Shown here in pieces: positions 1-6,694 of a stretch of DNA of 7,156 nucleotides. The position numbers and the translations under genes were made by a program. Position 1 is the first letter of the stretch, and every line of letters starts with the position of its first letter. The notes beneath the pieces are model-generated. The model saw only the letters and a program-made list of their open reading frames with translations, was not told the origin of the DNA and made no database searches. This DNA comes from Bacteroidota bacterium (GTDB lineage Bacteria; Bacteroidota; Bacteroidia; Flavobacteriales_F; PHOS-HE28), in the NCBI GenBank assembly GCA_023430945.1, contig JAEYYE010000215.1, positions 1 through 7,156 on the forward strand, read 5' to 3'.

Positions 1-129
1 GTCAGCTACTTCTTTTTTAAATGTTGCCAAATCATATGCCTGTCTAACGTATGGATATAAGTCTGTCAAATTTTTATAATTGTCGAGGAACTCTTTAAGT
101 TGTCTTTGGTGTTCGTTTATTTCTTCCAT
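1..129 (-). CDS. Unrecognised AT-rich ORF, 5' part only (runs off left edge)
   Basis: Reading the reverse strand from the ATG at 129-127, 43 codons stay open to the left edge. The product begins MEEINEHQRQLKEFLDNY and continues with a hydrophilic, probably helical stretch containing LTDLYPYVRQAYDLATF. I do not recognise the family. The frame is also open upstream of this ATG back to a TAG at 183-181, but contains no ATG, GTG or TTG there, so 129 is the likely start. Supporting real coding are the length of the open frame in AT-rich DNA, the balanced residue mix and the lack of a comparably long frame on the other strand. The segment is about 33% GC and contains no GATC, unlike all that follows, so it may be horizontally acquired, phage-derived, or joined to the rest by an assembly error. 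No function is proposed. Confidence 0.42.
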   Translation of the reverse strand, partial: MEEINEHQRQLKEFLDNYKNLTDLYPYVRQAYDLATFKKEVAD

Positions 130-455
130 TACTGTTTGTTTGTCGTTTAAAATAGCTGGTAACTGTGTATTGTACCAGATCTAGGGTTAAACTTCACTAT
201 TTGGCATGTAAAGCCCAACTTTTCGTCCCGATCGGATCGCCTCGATCATCGGCAAGCATTGCGAAGTTGGCGAAAATTCCGATCAACGACCAGATCACCT
301 TCGCTCACCACCGATCTGCGTAAGTGGCGCAGCCGGAAACCCCGCAGCGCAGCGAGGAGTTGCAGGCGAAGACACGACCTGTACCGATCCCGCCCAAAAC
401 CTTTGTGTGGTAAGTGAAGAAGCGAAAAGGTGGAACAGGAGGCTGGCATTTACTC
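130..455. other. Gap with no recognised gene; composition switches near 180-200
   Basis: I see no convincing gene, tRNA or other RNA here. The first 50 bases are AT-rich and belong with the left-edge ORF, and from about 200 onward the DNA resembles the rest of the window in GC content and GATC density. A BglII-like AGATCT (176-181) lies at the switch. A 67-codon reverse frame (449-246) is very Arg- and Leu-rich and looks like chance in GC-rich DNA. No TAnnTTTG promoter for fabI was found. Confidence 0.5.
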
Positions 456-487
456 TTTCACCCTTTCACTCTCGCACTTTTTCACCT
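456..487. repeat. 8-bp-period tandem repeat (TTTCACYY, four degenerate units)
   Basis: TTTCAC occurs at 456-461, 464-469 and 480-485, and the slot at 472-477 holds the degenerate TCGCAC, so the phase is an exact 8 bp over four units. The tract is pyrimidine-rich on the forward strand and ends 18 bp before the fabI start. It could be a short slippage-made repeat in the leader, or part of a larger family of intergenic repeats. No function can be read from it. Confidence 0.6.
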
Positions 488-505
488 CCCGCTATCTTCG
501 CGCCC

Positions 506-1324
506 ATGGCGTACGGACTCCTGAAAGGAAAGCGCGGCATCATTACGGGTGCCCTCAATGAGCAGAGCATCGCATGGAAGGTGGCGGAACTGGCGCATGC
601 CGAAGGGGCTACGTTCGTGCTCACCAATGCGCCCGTGGCCATGCGCATGGGCGAGATCAACAAGCTGGCCGAAGCGACAAAAAGTACAGTGATCCCGGCA
701 GATGCCACCAACGATGCCGATCTTGAGAAGCTCTTCACCGAAGCGCAGGAAAAGCTCGGTGGCCCGATCGATTTCCTGTTGCATAGCATCGGCATGAGCC
801 CCAACGTGCGCAAGGGCCGCAAATACGATGATCTGAACTACGAGTGGTACAAGCAGACCCTGGATGTGAGCGCAATGAGCCTGCACCGCATGCTGCAGAG
901 CGCGCACAAGCAGGGTGCGCTGGCGGAAGGTGCATCGGTGGTCGCATTAAGCTACATCGCGGCGCAACGCGTGTTCCCCGATTACGGTGACATGGCCGAT
1001 GCGAAGGCATTATTGGAATCGATCACGCGTGGTTGGGGATATCGCCTGGGGAAAGAGAAGAAAATACGCGTGAATACGATCAGCCAAAGTCCGACTATGA
1101 CCACGGCCGGCACGGGCATTAAAGGCTTCGACGGCTTCTTCGGTTTCGCGCAGGAAATGAGCCCGTTGGGCAACGCCCCCGCGATCGATTGCGCCAGCTA
1201 CTGCATCAGCCTCTTCAGCGATCTAACGCGTTATGTAACCATGCAGAACCTTTTCCATGATGGCGGTTTCAGCACCACGGGGGTTACGCCGGAGGTGATG
1301 GCGAAGTTCGTGAAGGAAGAGTAG
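506..1324 (+). CDS. fabI: Enoyl-[acyl-carrier-protein] reductase (NADH), FabI
   Basis: This enzyme catalyses the last reduction of each fatty-acid elongation cycle, turning trans-2-enoyl-ACP into acyl-ACP with NADH in the cytoplasm; FabI is the known triclosan target. The product is 272 residues, a normal FabI length, with a short-chain dehydrogenase fold. Visible signatures are the N-terminal nucleotide-binding segment GIITGALNEQSIAWKVA (11-27), LLHSIG (91-96), and the catalytic set Tyr150, Tyr160 and Lys167, with the Tyr-X6-Lys spacing of FabI. The C-terminal HDGGFSTTG is also typical. The frame is open 33 codons further upstream (from 407), but that part runs through the 8-bp repeat and has no family similarity, whereas MAYGLLKGKRG is the usual Bacteroidota FabI start; hence 506. 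There is no Shine-Dalgarno sequence, as is usual in this phylum. It appears to be transcribed alone. All key residues are present. Confidence 0.96.
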   Translation: MAYGLLKGKRGIITGALNEQSIAWKVAELAHAEGATFVLTNAPVAMRMGEINKLAEATKSTVIPADATNDADLEKLFTEAQEKLGGPIDFLLHSIGMSPNVRKGRKYDDLNYEWYKQTLDVSAMSLHRMLQSAHKQGALAEGASVVALSYIAAQRVFPDYGDMADAKALLESITRGWGYRLGKEKKIRVNTISQSPTMTTAGTGIKGFDGFFGFAQEMSPLGNAPAIDCASYCISLFSDLTRYVTMQNLFHDGGFSTTGVTPEVMAKFVKEE

Positions 1325-1329
1325 CGAAT

Positions 1330-1363
1330 ATCCAATGATCAATAGCCAATGATCAATATCCAA
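1330..1363. repeat. 14-bp direct tandem repeat after fabI
   Basis: Two 14-bp units, ATCCAATGATCAAT (1330-1343) and AGCCAATGATCAAT (1344-1357), differ at one base, and a third partial unit ATCCAA follows (1358-1363). It begins 5 bp after the fabI stop. Similar CAATATCCAA-type repeats are, from general experience, common between genes of environmental Bacteroidota, so this is probably one member of a dispersed family. Confidence 0.75.
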
Positions 1364-1405
1364 GTAGGATCTGTTCTTACTTGAGAGTTGGAGATTGGAT
1401 ATTGA
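1353..1405. repeat. 11-bp perfect inverted repeat downstream of fabI
   Basis: TCAATATCCAA (1353-1363) is the exact reverse complement of TTGGATATTGA (1395-1405), separated by 31 bases. The left arm is the end of the tandem repeat, so the repeat family occurs here in both orientations. A competing shorter hairpin, CAAGTA (1361-1366) with TACTTG (1378-1383), lies inside. The stem is AT-rich and is not followed by a U tract, so it is not a classical intrinsic terminator, although it could stabilise the 3' end of the fabI transcript. Confidence 0.65.
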
Positions 1406-1408
1406 ACA

Positions 1409-1439
1409 TTCGGCCATCCGGCCGATCCTCCTATTTTTG
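1409..1439 (+). promoter_or_regulatory. Candidate Bacteroidota-type promoter for the TPR/cyclase pair
   Basis: TATTTTTG (1432-1439) matches the Bacteroidota -7 consensus TAnnTTTG at every fixed position. Exactly 19 bases upstream, TTCG (1409-1412) matches the -33 TTTG at three of four bases. It lies just before the ATG at 1454, which would leave a leader of only about 10 bases. A small GC hairpin (CGGCC 1411-1415, GGCCG 1420-1424, loop ATCC) sits in the spacer and could be an operator, a remnant of fabI termination, or chance. Confidence 0.38.
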
Positions 1440-1453
1440 GTGGCTCCACCACC

Positions 1454-3589
1454 ATGTGCCTTCGATCCCTATTCGTTTCGATCTGTGTTCTTCTTTCGAT
1501 CCATGTACTTCCGCAAGGTGGCAAAACCTTCCTGAAGGAAGGCGATGAATTGCGCAAACAAGGCCAGCTGGAGCAGGCGTTGGAGCGTTACACACTGGCC
1601 GTGCAGGTGGATCCGAAGTTGGCAAAGGCATGGCAGGCCAAGGCCGAAGTGAACGGCCTACTCGGTCGTAAAGAGGAAGCGGCACACGACCGTCGCACAC
1701 TGGCCGAGCTCGATCCGGCCGAGCCCGCATTCGCCACCGAAGCTGCGAAGGCCTACCTGGAGATCGACAGTCCGCAGGTGGCGATGGCGCTGCTCGATCA
1801 GGCATTGCGCGTGGATCCGAAATACATGGATGCGCAACTGACGAAAACGCGGGCCTGTCTTCAATTAAACGACGTGGACTGTGCTGTACGCACTGCTGAT
1901 GCAGCACTTGCTTTGAAAGCGACCACCGACAGTTATTTCGTGCATGCGCTGGCACGGACGGCTTCCGGCGATCTGAAGACCGCGGAATTCGATCTGGAGA
2001 AAGTACTGGAGTGGAATCATCTCTATGAGCCTGCGTATGTCGCGCTTGCCGATGTTCAACTTGGCCTGTACGATCAGTATTCCGGTGGCACCATGCGCAT
2101 GCGCACGCTGGAGAAGGCGATCGAGAAATGCACGCGTGCCTTGGAATTGAACCCCGCAAGCACCGATGCGCTCTTCGCCCGATCGAAAGCCTACGCCTTG
2201 CAGAAGGAATATTCAAAGGCGATCGATGATGTGAGCAAGTGCATCGCGCTCGACCGGCACGATGTGCAGATCTATCACCAGCGCGCGAAGTATTACCATG
2301 GTTTCGGGCAGCACCAGAACGCCGTGAACGACCTGAACCGCGCGTTGCTCGACGCGCCAACAGATCCCGATCTGCTGGTCCTGCGATCGGAATGCCGCGA
2401 GGCGAACCTGGATATGGAAGGTGCACTCACCGATCGGGACCTGGCACGGAAGTATCTGAAAGATTCCGGCCGGTATACAGATGAGGTGCAGCGCGAAATG
2501 GAGATCGCGCGCGAACGGATCGAAAAGCGGATCTATGAGATGAACCGCGAGGAAGATCCCCCGTTGATCACCGTTCTGGAACCTTTCAGCCCGAACGATG
2601 TTGCGCAGATCTCCAGCTCCATCGATACCGTGAAGGTCTCCGGCCACGTGCGAGACAAGAGCCTGCTGCGATCGGTGGTGGTGAACGGTGTAGCCGCGGA
2701 GTTCATCAAGGATGAGAAAGATCCGCAGTTCAGTGTTAAGATCCCCTTCGATCGAAATGATTCCACCGTTCTGGTTCAGGCAATGGACGTGTATGAGAAC
2801 ATGAATTCCGTGGAATTGAAGGTGGTGAGAACGGAAGGCATCGCACCCGCCGTGAAGATCACTTCACCGAAACCAACGGGCGATCGCGAACTCACGATCG
2901 CGGCCGGTAAGGACGATCTTTTCATTGAAGGCGTCATCACCGATGCGAGCTTGATCCGCGCGATCATGGTGAACGGCGTGAACGCCAGTTATGCCCCCGA
3001 CAAGGTCGATCCGGATTTCAGCATACGCACCAACGTGAAGGACTTGGAGAAGATCGTGATCCGGGCCGAGGACCAGTTCGGCAATGCGACCGAAGCGAGC
3101 TACGATCTGGTGAGAAAGGCGGAACCAGTGGCATCCAAACCGGCTGCTCCCGCAGCCGTCGGCACCACCGGTATCACCTGGGTGATACAGATCGAGAATT
3201 CCAACTACCGCAATTTCCCGCCGGTGCAGAACGGCTCCGATGCGCAGAAGATGCAGAAGACATTTTCAAGCTACAATGTGCAGAAGACGATCAGCAAGAA
3301 GAACCTCACCAAGGAGCAGATGGACCGGTTCTTCAACATCGAACTGCGCGACCTGGTGCGTACCAACAAGGTGAATACGATCCTCGTATGGTACACCGGC
3401 CATGGCCGAAGCATCGGCAGCAAGGCCTACTGGCTTCCCGTTGATGCGAAGAAGGACGACATCTACAGCTATTACAACTACGGATCGCTCCGCCAGCAAT
3501 TGGAGAACTACAGCGGAACGGTGAACAGCACCCTGGTGATCAGCGATGCCACTGGCGCCGATCCGTCCTTCTACGAACTCACCCGTTGA
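1454..3589 (+). CDS. Exported TPR / Ig-like protein with inactive, truncated caspase-like domain
   Basis: The product has 711 residues. Residues 1 to about 21 form a hydrophobic signal peptide, so export is likely. About eight or nine TPR-like helix pairs follow (roughly 24-335), then a charged helical linker. Two related beta-rich modules (about 369-459 and 463-553) each carry a D-x-S-L-[LI]-R-x-[VI]-x-VNGV core and end in an A-x-D-x-[FY]-x-N strand; they resemble glucodextranase-B or Ig-like repeats. After an Ala/Pro linker, residues 574-711 resemble a C14 caspase-like domain: the first strand WVIQI, Asp596, and the catalytic-histidine motif WYTGHGRS (His650). Where the family has SDAC-x-SG this protein has SDATGAD, so Thr700 replaces the nucleophilic Cys, and translation stops 11 residues later. 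The downstream part of the fold is missing and cannot be in another frame, because the next gene starts 12 bp on. It is therefore probably a non-proteolytic scaffold. No alternative start lies between the upstream TGA (1403) and 1454. Confidence 0.85.
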   Translation: MCLRSLFVSICVLLSIHVLPQGGKTFLKEGDELRKQGQLEQALERYTLAVQVDPKLAKAWQAKAEVNGLLGRKEEAAHDRRTLAELDPAEPAFATEAAKAYLEIDSPQVAMALLDQALRVDPKYMDAQLTKTRACLQLNDVDCAVRTADAALALKATTDSYFVHALARTASGDLKTAEFDLEKVLEWNHLYEPAYVALADVQLGLYDQYSGGTMRMRTLEKAIEKCTRALELNPASTDALFARSKAYALQKEYSKAIDDVSKCIALDRHDVQIYHQRAKYYHGFGQHQNAVNDLNRALLDAPTDPDLLVLRSECREANLDMEGALTDRDLARKYLKDSGRYTDEVQREMEIARERIEKRIYEMNREEDPPLITVLEPFSPNDVAQISSSIDTVKVSGHVRDKSLLRSVVVNGVAAEFIKDEKDPQFSVKIPFDRNDSTVLVQAMDVYENMNSVELKVVRTEGIAPAVKITSPKPTGDRELTIAAGKDDLFIEGVITDASLIRAIMVNGVNASYAPDKVDPDFSIRTNVKDLEKIVIRAEDQFGNATEASYDLVRKAEPVASKPAAPAAVGTTGITWVIQIENSNYRNFPPVQNGSDAQKMQKTFSSYNVQKTISKKNLTKEQMDRFFNIELRDLVRTNKVNTILVWYTGHGRSIGSKAYWLPVDAKKDDIYSYYNYGSLRQQLENYSGTVNSTLVISDATGADPSFYELTR

Positions 3590-3601
3590 TCCCGCAGATC
3601 C

Positions 3602-6600
3602 ATGAGATCATTCTTTTGCTTCACGCTGGCGCTGATCGTTTCGATCGGCAGTGCGCAGCGGTCGTTCCTTGAGAACATCGGTGTGCAACACGGCCTGCCT
3701 GCGTCGAAGGTGTACGATCTGCTGGAGGATGAGGCCGGCATGATCTGGATCGGTACGGAGGCCGGTCTTTCGCGCATGGACGGCAACATCGTGACCACCT
3801 ACGATCCGGCGCACGGCATCGCTCCCAACGGTGTGCGATCGCTCTTCATGGATTCAGGGAAGCGGATCTGGGCCGGCCATCTTGGTGGTGGGCTCACCCT
3901 GATCGAAAATGACAAGGCACGTGTGCTGAAGCCCTCCGTTGCGATCACCTCGGATATCAGCAGCATTGCGCAGGACGCGCAGGGAAGGATCTGGCTGGCG
4001 ACCTATGGCCAGGGCGCGATCAGGGTTGATGAGGTGAATGATGAAGGCAAAGCCGATGTCACCATTTTCAGTGAAGAGCACGGCATCGATCCGGGACTTT
4101 CAAAAGTGCTCTCGTTGAACGATGGTCAACTCTGTTTCGTCGATGCTTCCGGATCGATGTTCCGCCTCGACCAGGAAAGGCAGTTCGTGCAGTTCATTCC
4201 CAAAGGTCTTCCAGCGGAAGAGCTCGTGATCGCGGCGTACGAGGCCGTCAACGGCGATCTGTGGATCGGAACGCGTTACGGCGGGGCGTATACCCTCGAT
4301 GGCAGGGGCGGATCCACGCAATACCATATCGGCAATGGCCTGGCCAGCAACTTTGTGATCAGCTTCGGGGAGGATGTGGCCGGGAACGTTTGGATCGGTA
4401 CGTACGACAAAGGGATCGGCCGGGTGAACGGTGGACGGATCGTGGGACTCGACGAGAGCAACGGATTGCATGATGCCATGGTGCGTTGCATGATCCGCGA
4501 TCGTGAAGGCAACATGCTGATAGGCACCAACATCAACGGACTGGACATCTACAAAGGCGAGCGTTTCACCAATTTCACCGAGGCCGATGGGCTGGTGGAT
4601 CCACAGGTGTGGGCGGTGATGGAGGATCGCCAGGGAAGGATCTGGTTCGGCACCAACGGCGGCATCACGCTCTGGGATCCGCGCAGGGGAACGAAGCGCA
4701 ACATCACAGCGCAACAAGGCGAGCTCAACAGCAACCGCATACGCAGCATCGTTCAGGATGCGAACGGAAAAGTGTGGATCGGATCGGACAATGCCGGCCT
4801 GTTCGAATTCGATGCGGGCACGTTCCGATCGGGCTACAACCCGGAAGTGCGCGTACCCGATGGCCGCGTTACTGCGCTCGCATCCGGCCGCGCGGGCGAA
4901 CTCTGGATCGGTTCGCTCGATGGACTGATCCAGTACCGCGCAGGACAGCCGCCGATCATCCACAACACGGCCAACGGGCTTTCCAGCGGCAACATCGCTT
5001 CGCTCCACATCGATCCAAAAGGAAGGGTTTGGGTGGGCACGGTGATCCATGGCGTCTGCCGCGTGGAGAACGGCGTGGCACGTGCCATCGATCTGGGCCG
5101 GCAGTTCACTGCGACGAGCTTCGTTCAGGATAAGGAGGGAAGGACATGGATAGGCACGGAAGGGCAGGGGGTCATTCTATTGAAGGATGATCGGGTGGCG
5201 GGAACGTTCACGACAGATGATGGTCTCCTTTCCAACTCGATCAAGGCGTTGAACATCGATGCGCATGGAAGCATCTGGATCGGATCGAGCCGCGGCCTGG
5301 ACAAGTGGGTGCCGGGGCGGGAAGGGTTCATCTCCTACACCGATCGATCGGGATACATCGGCATCGAAACGAAACCCAACGCCACATGCAGCGCGCGATC
5401 GGGCGATCTCTGGTTCGGTACGGCCAACGGTGCCACGCGCGTTTCCACAGAAGAAAAGACGGACGAAGTTCCCGCGCCTTTGATCGCACTGCGCGGACTG
5501 CGCGTGAACCTTGAGGATCGCGGGTTCCGCGATGGCATGTCCTTCAGCCATGCAGACAATAACATCCGCATCGCGTACGGCAGTGTTTCGCTCAGCGATC
5601 CCGCCGCGGTGCAGTACGCGTATATGCTCGATGGCGTGGACAACGAATGGCAACCGCCCACGGACGCCACGGAAGCGCATTACCCGGCGTTGCAGCCTGG
5701 CGATTATGTCTTCAAGGTGAAGGCGATGAACCGATCGGGGGTCTGGAGCGATCCACCGGCGGAATTCCATTTTTCGATCCTGCCGCCTTGGTACCGGTCC
5801 TGGTGGTTCTACTCGGTGTTGATCGTGGCGATCGGTATCGAGCTCTTCAGCTACATCAAGGTGCGCGAGAAACAATTGCGTGCACGCAACATCCTGCTCG
5901 AGCAGAAAGTGCAGCAGCGCACCGCCGAAGTGGTGGCACAGAGCCGGGAGATCGAAGGGCAGAAGAAGGAGATCGAAGGCCTTCTGCTGAACATCCTTCC
6001 GCGCGAGATCAGTGAGGAATTGAAAGAGAAGGGAAAGGCGACGGCACGAAGGCACGATGATGTGACCGTGCTCTTCACCGATATGAAAGGGTTCACGAAG
6101 GCCGCGGAGAAAATGACGCCGGAGGAATTGGTGTTCGAACTGGATGAATGTTTCATCAAGTTCGATGAGATCACCGCGCGTTACGGCATAGAGAAGATCA
6201 AGACGATAGGAGATAGTTACATGTGCGCATGCGGCGTGCCCACTAGGGATCCGCACCATGCGGTGAAGAGCGTGCTCGCAGCGATCGAAGTGCGTGAGTT
6301 GATGGATCGCTGGCGGCGTGAACGGGAAGCGCTCGGCAAAATCCCCTGGATACTCCGGATCGGCATCCATACCGGGCCGGTCGTCGCCGGTGTGGTGGGC
6401 CGCAGGAAATTCGCCTACGATATCTGGGGCGATACGGTGAACACGGCGAGCCGCATGGAAAGCAGCGGGGTGCCGGGAGAAGTGAACATCAGTGGTGCGA
6501 CGTACGCACTGATCCGGGAGTATTTCGATTGCGAGAACCGCGGCCAGGTGGAGGCCAAGAACAAGGGCGCGATCGATATGTATTTCGTGCGGCGGATCAA

Positions 6601-6694
6601 GCCGGAGTACAGCGCGGATGCTGAAGGGACGAAGCCTTCAGGGGCTCTGCTGGCGCAGCTCGGCATCGCGCAGCCGGTTGAACAGTTCGCGTAG
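3602..6694 (+). CDS. Membrane class III adenylate cyclase with periplasmic double Reg_prop propeller and Y_Y_Y domain
   Basis: This 1030-residue protein should make cAMP from ATP in response to a periplasmic signal. A signal peptide ends near GSAQ (residue 19). Fourteen [IVL]W-[IF]-G-type blades follow between about 47 and 615 (for example WIGTEAGLSRMDG at 49-61 and VWIGSDNAGLFEFD at 391-404), enough for two seven-bladed propellers; the blades at 129, 176 and 304 are degenerate. A Y_Y_Y domain (about 650-726, YAYMLDGVDNEW) leads to one membrane helix (about 733-752), a coiled coil (753-795) and the NILPREISEELK transducer segment. The cyclase domain (about 818-998) has metal-binding Asp827 (LFTDMKGFT) and Asp871 (TIGDSY), adenine-specifying Lys867 and Asp940 (YDIWG), and transition-state Asn947 and Arg951. 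Guanylate cyclases have Glu and usually Cys at the two specificity positions. The gene starts 12 bp after the TPR/caspase-like gene, so co-transcription is likely. Its last 19 codons overlap the convergent Nudix gene. The ligand is unknown. Confidence 0.93.
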   Translation: MRSFFCFTLALIVSIGSAQRSFLENIGVQHGLPASKVYDLLEDEAGMIWIGTEAGLSRMDGNIVTTYDPAHGIAPNGVRSLFMDSGKRIWAGHLGGGLTLIENDKARVLKPSVAITSDISSIAQDAQGRIWLATYGQGAIRVDEVNDEGKADVTIFSEEHGIDPGLSKVLSLNDGQLCFVDASGSMFRLDQERQFVQFIPKGLPAEELVIAAYEAVNGDLWIGTRYGGAYTLDGRGGSTQYHIGNGLASNFVISFGEDVAGNVWIGTYDKGIGRVNGGRIVGLDESNGLHDAMVRCMIRDREGNMLIGTNINGLDIYKGERFTNFTEADGLVDPQVWAVMEDRQGRIWFGTNGGITLWDPRRGTKRNITAQQGELNSNRIRSIVQDANGKVWIGSDNAGLFEFDAGTFRSGYNPEVRVPDGRVTALASGRAGELWIGSLDGLIQYRAGQPPIIHNTANGLSSGNIASLHIDPKGRVWVGTVIHGVCRVENGVARAIDLGRQFTATSFVQDKEGRTWIGTEGQGVILLKDDRVAGTFTTDDGLLSNSIKALNIDAHGSIWIGSSRGLDKWVPGREGFISYTDRSGYIGIETKPNATCSARSGDLWFGTANGATRVSTEEKTDEVPAPLIALRGLRVNLEDRGFRDGMSFSHADNNIRIAYGSVSLSDPAAVQYAYMLDGVDNEWQPPTDATEAHYPALQPGDYVFKVKAMNRSGVWSDPPAEFHFSILPPWYRSWWFYSVLIVAIGIELFSYIKVREKQLRARNILLEQKVQQRTAEVVAQSREIEGQKKEIEGLLLNILPREISEELKEKGKATARRHDDVTVLFTDMKGFTKAAEKMTPEELVFELDECFIKFDEITARYGIEKIKTIGDSYMCACGVPTRDPHHAVKSVLAAIEVRELMDRWRREREALGKIPWILRIGIHTGPVVAGVVGRRKFAYDIWGDTVNTASRMESSGVPGEVNISGATYALIREYFDCENRGQVEAKNKGAIDMYFVRRIKPEYSADAEGTKPSGALLAQLGIAQPVEQFA
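6621..6641. repeat. 7-bp perfect hairpin in the convergent gene overlap
   Basis: CTGAAGG (6621-6627) pairs with CCTTCAG (6635-6641) around a 7-base loop. The right arm contains the Nudix stop codon (6638-6640), and the cyclase reading frame runs through the whole element. Neither strand shows a T tract after the stem, so a classical intrinsic terminator is not supported; a role in limiting read-through between convergent transcripts is possible. Confidence 0.4.

Noticed and set aside
330..400. Possible tRNA or structured RNA in the GC-rich gap
   Set aside because: No T-arm GGTTCGA-type sequence and no cloverleaf pairing could be found by eye.
493..500. TATCTTCG as a fabI promoter -7 element
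   Set aside because: It differs from TAnnTTTG at one base, has no -33 match 19 bp upstream, and would place the transcript start at about the ATG.
407..505. N-terminal extension of FabI by 33 residues
   Set aside because: The extension translates the 8-bp repeat tract and has no family similarity. FabI proteins of this phylum begin at the MAYGLLKGKRG segment.
1431..2426. 331-codon reverse-strand open frame opposite the TPR region
   Set aside because: Extremely Arg-, Pro- and Ser-rich with no domain pattern; a shadow of the forward TPR gene.
4100..5050. 316-codon reverse-strand open frame with regularly spaced similar segments
   Set aside because: Its apparent repeats (RSDP, RTDP and similar) are the reverse reading of the propeller blade motif W-I-G-T in the forward gene.
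5177..6370. 397-codon reverse-strand open frame inside the cyclase gene
   Set aside because: It lies antisense to a gene with clear domains, shows no recognisable motif and is rich in Arg, His and Asp. In this GC-rich DNA the abundant palindrome GATC reads as the same codons on both strands, which favours long chance antisense frames.
6621..6641. Intrinsic terminator at the convergent gene ends
   Set aside because: The stem is only 7 bp and no T tract follows on either strand, so it is listed only as a hairpin.
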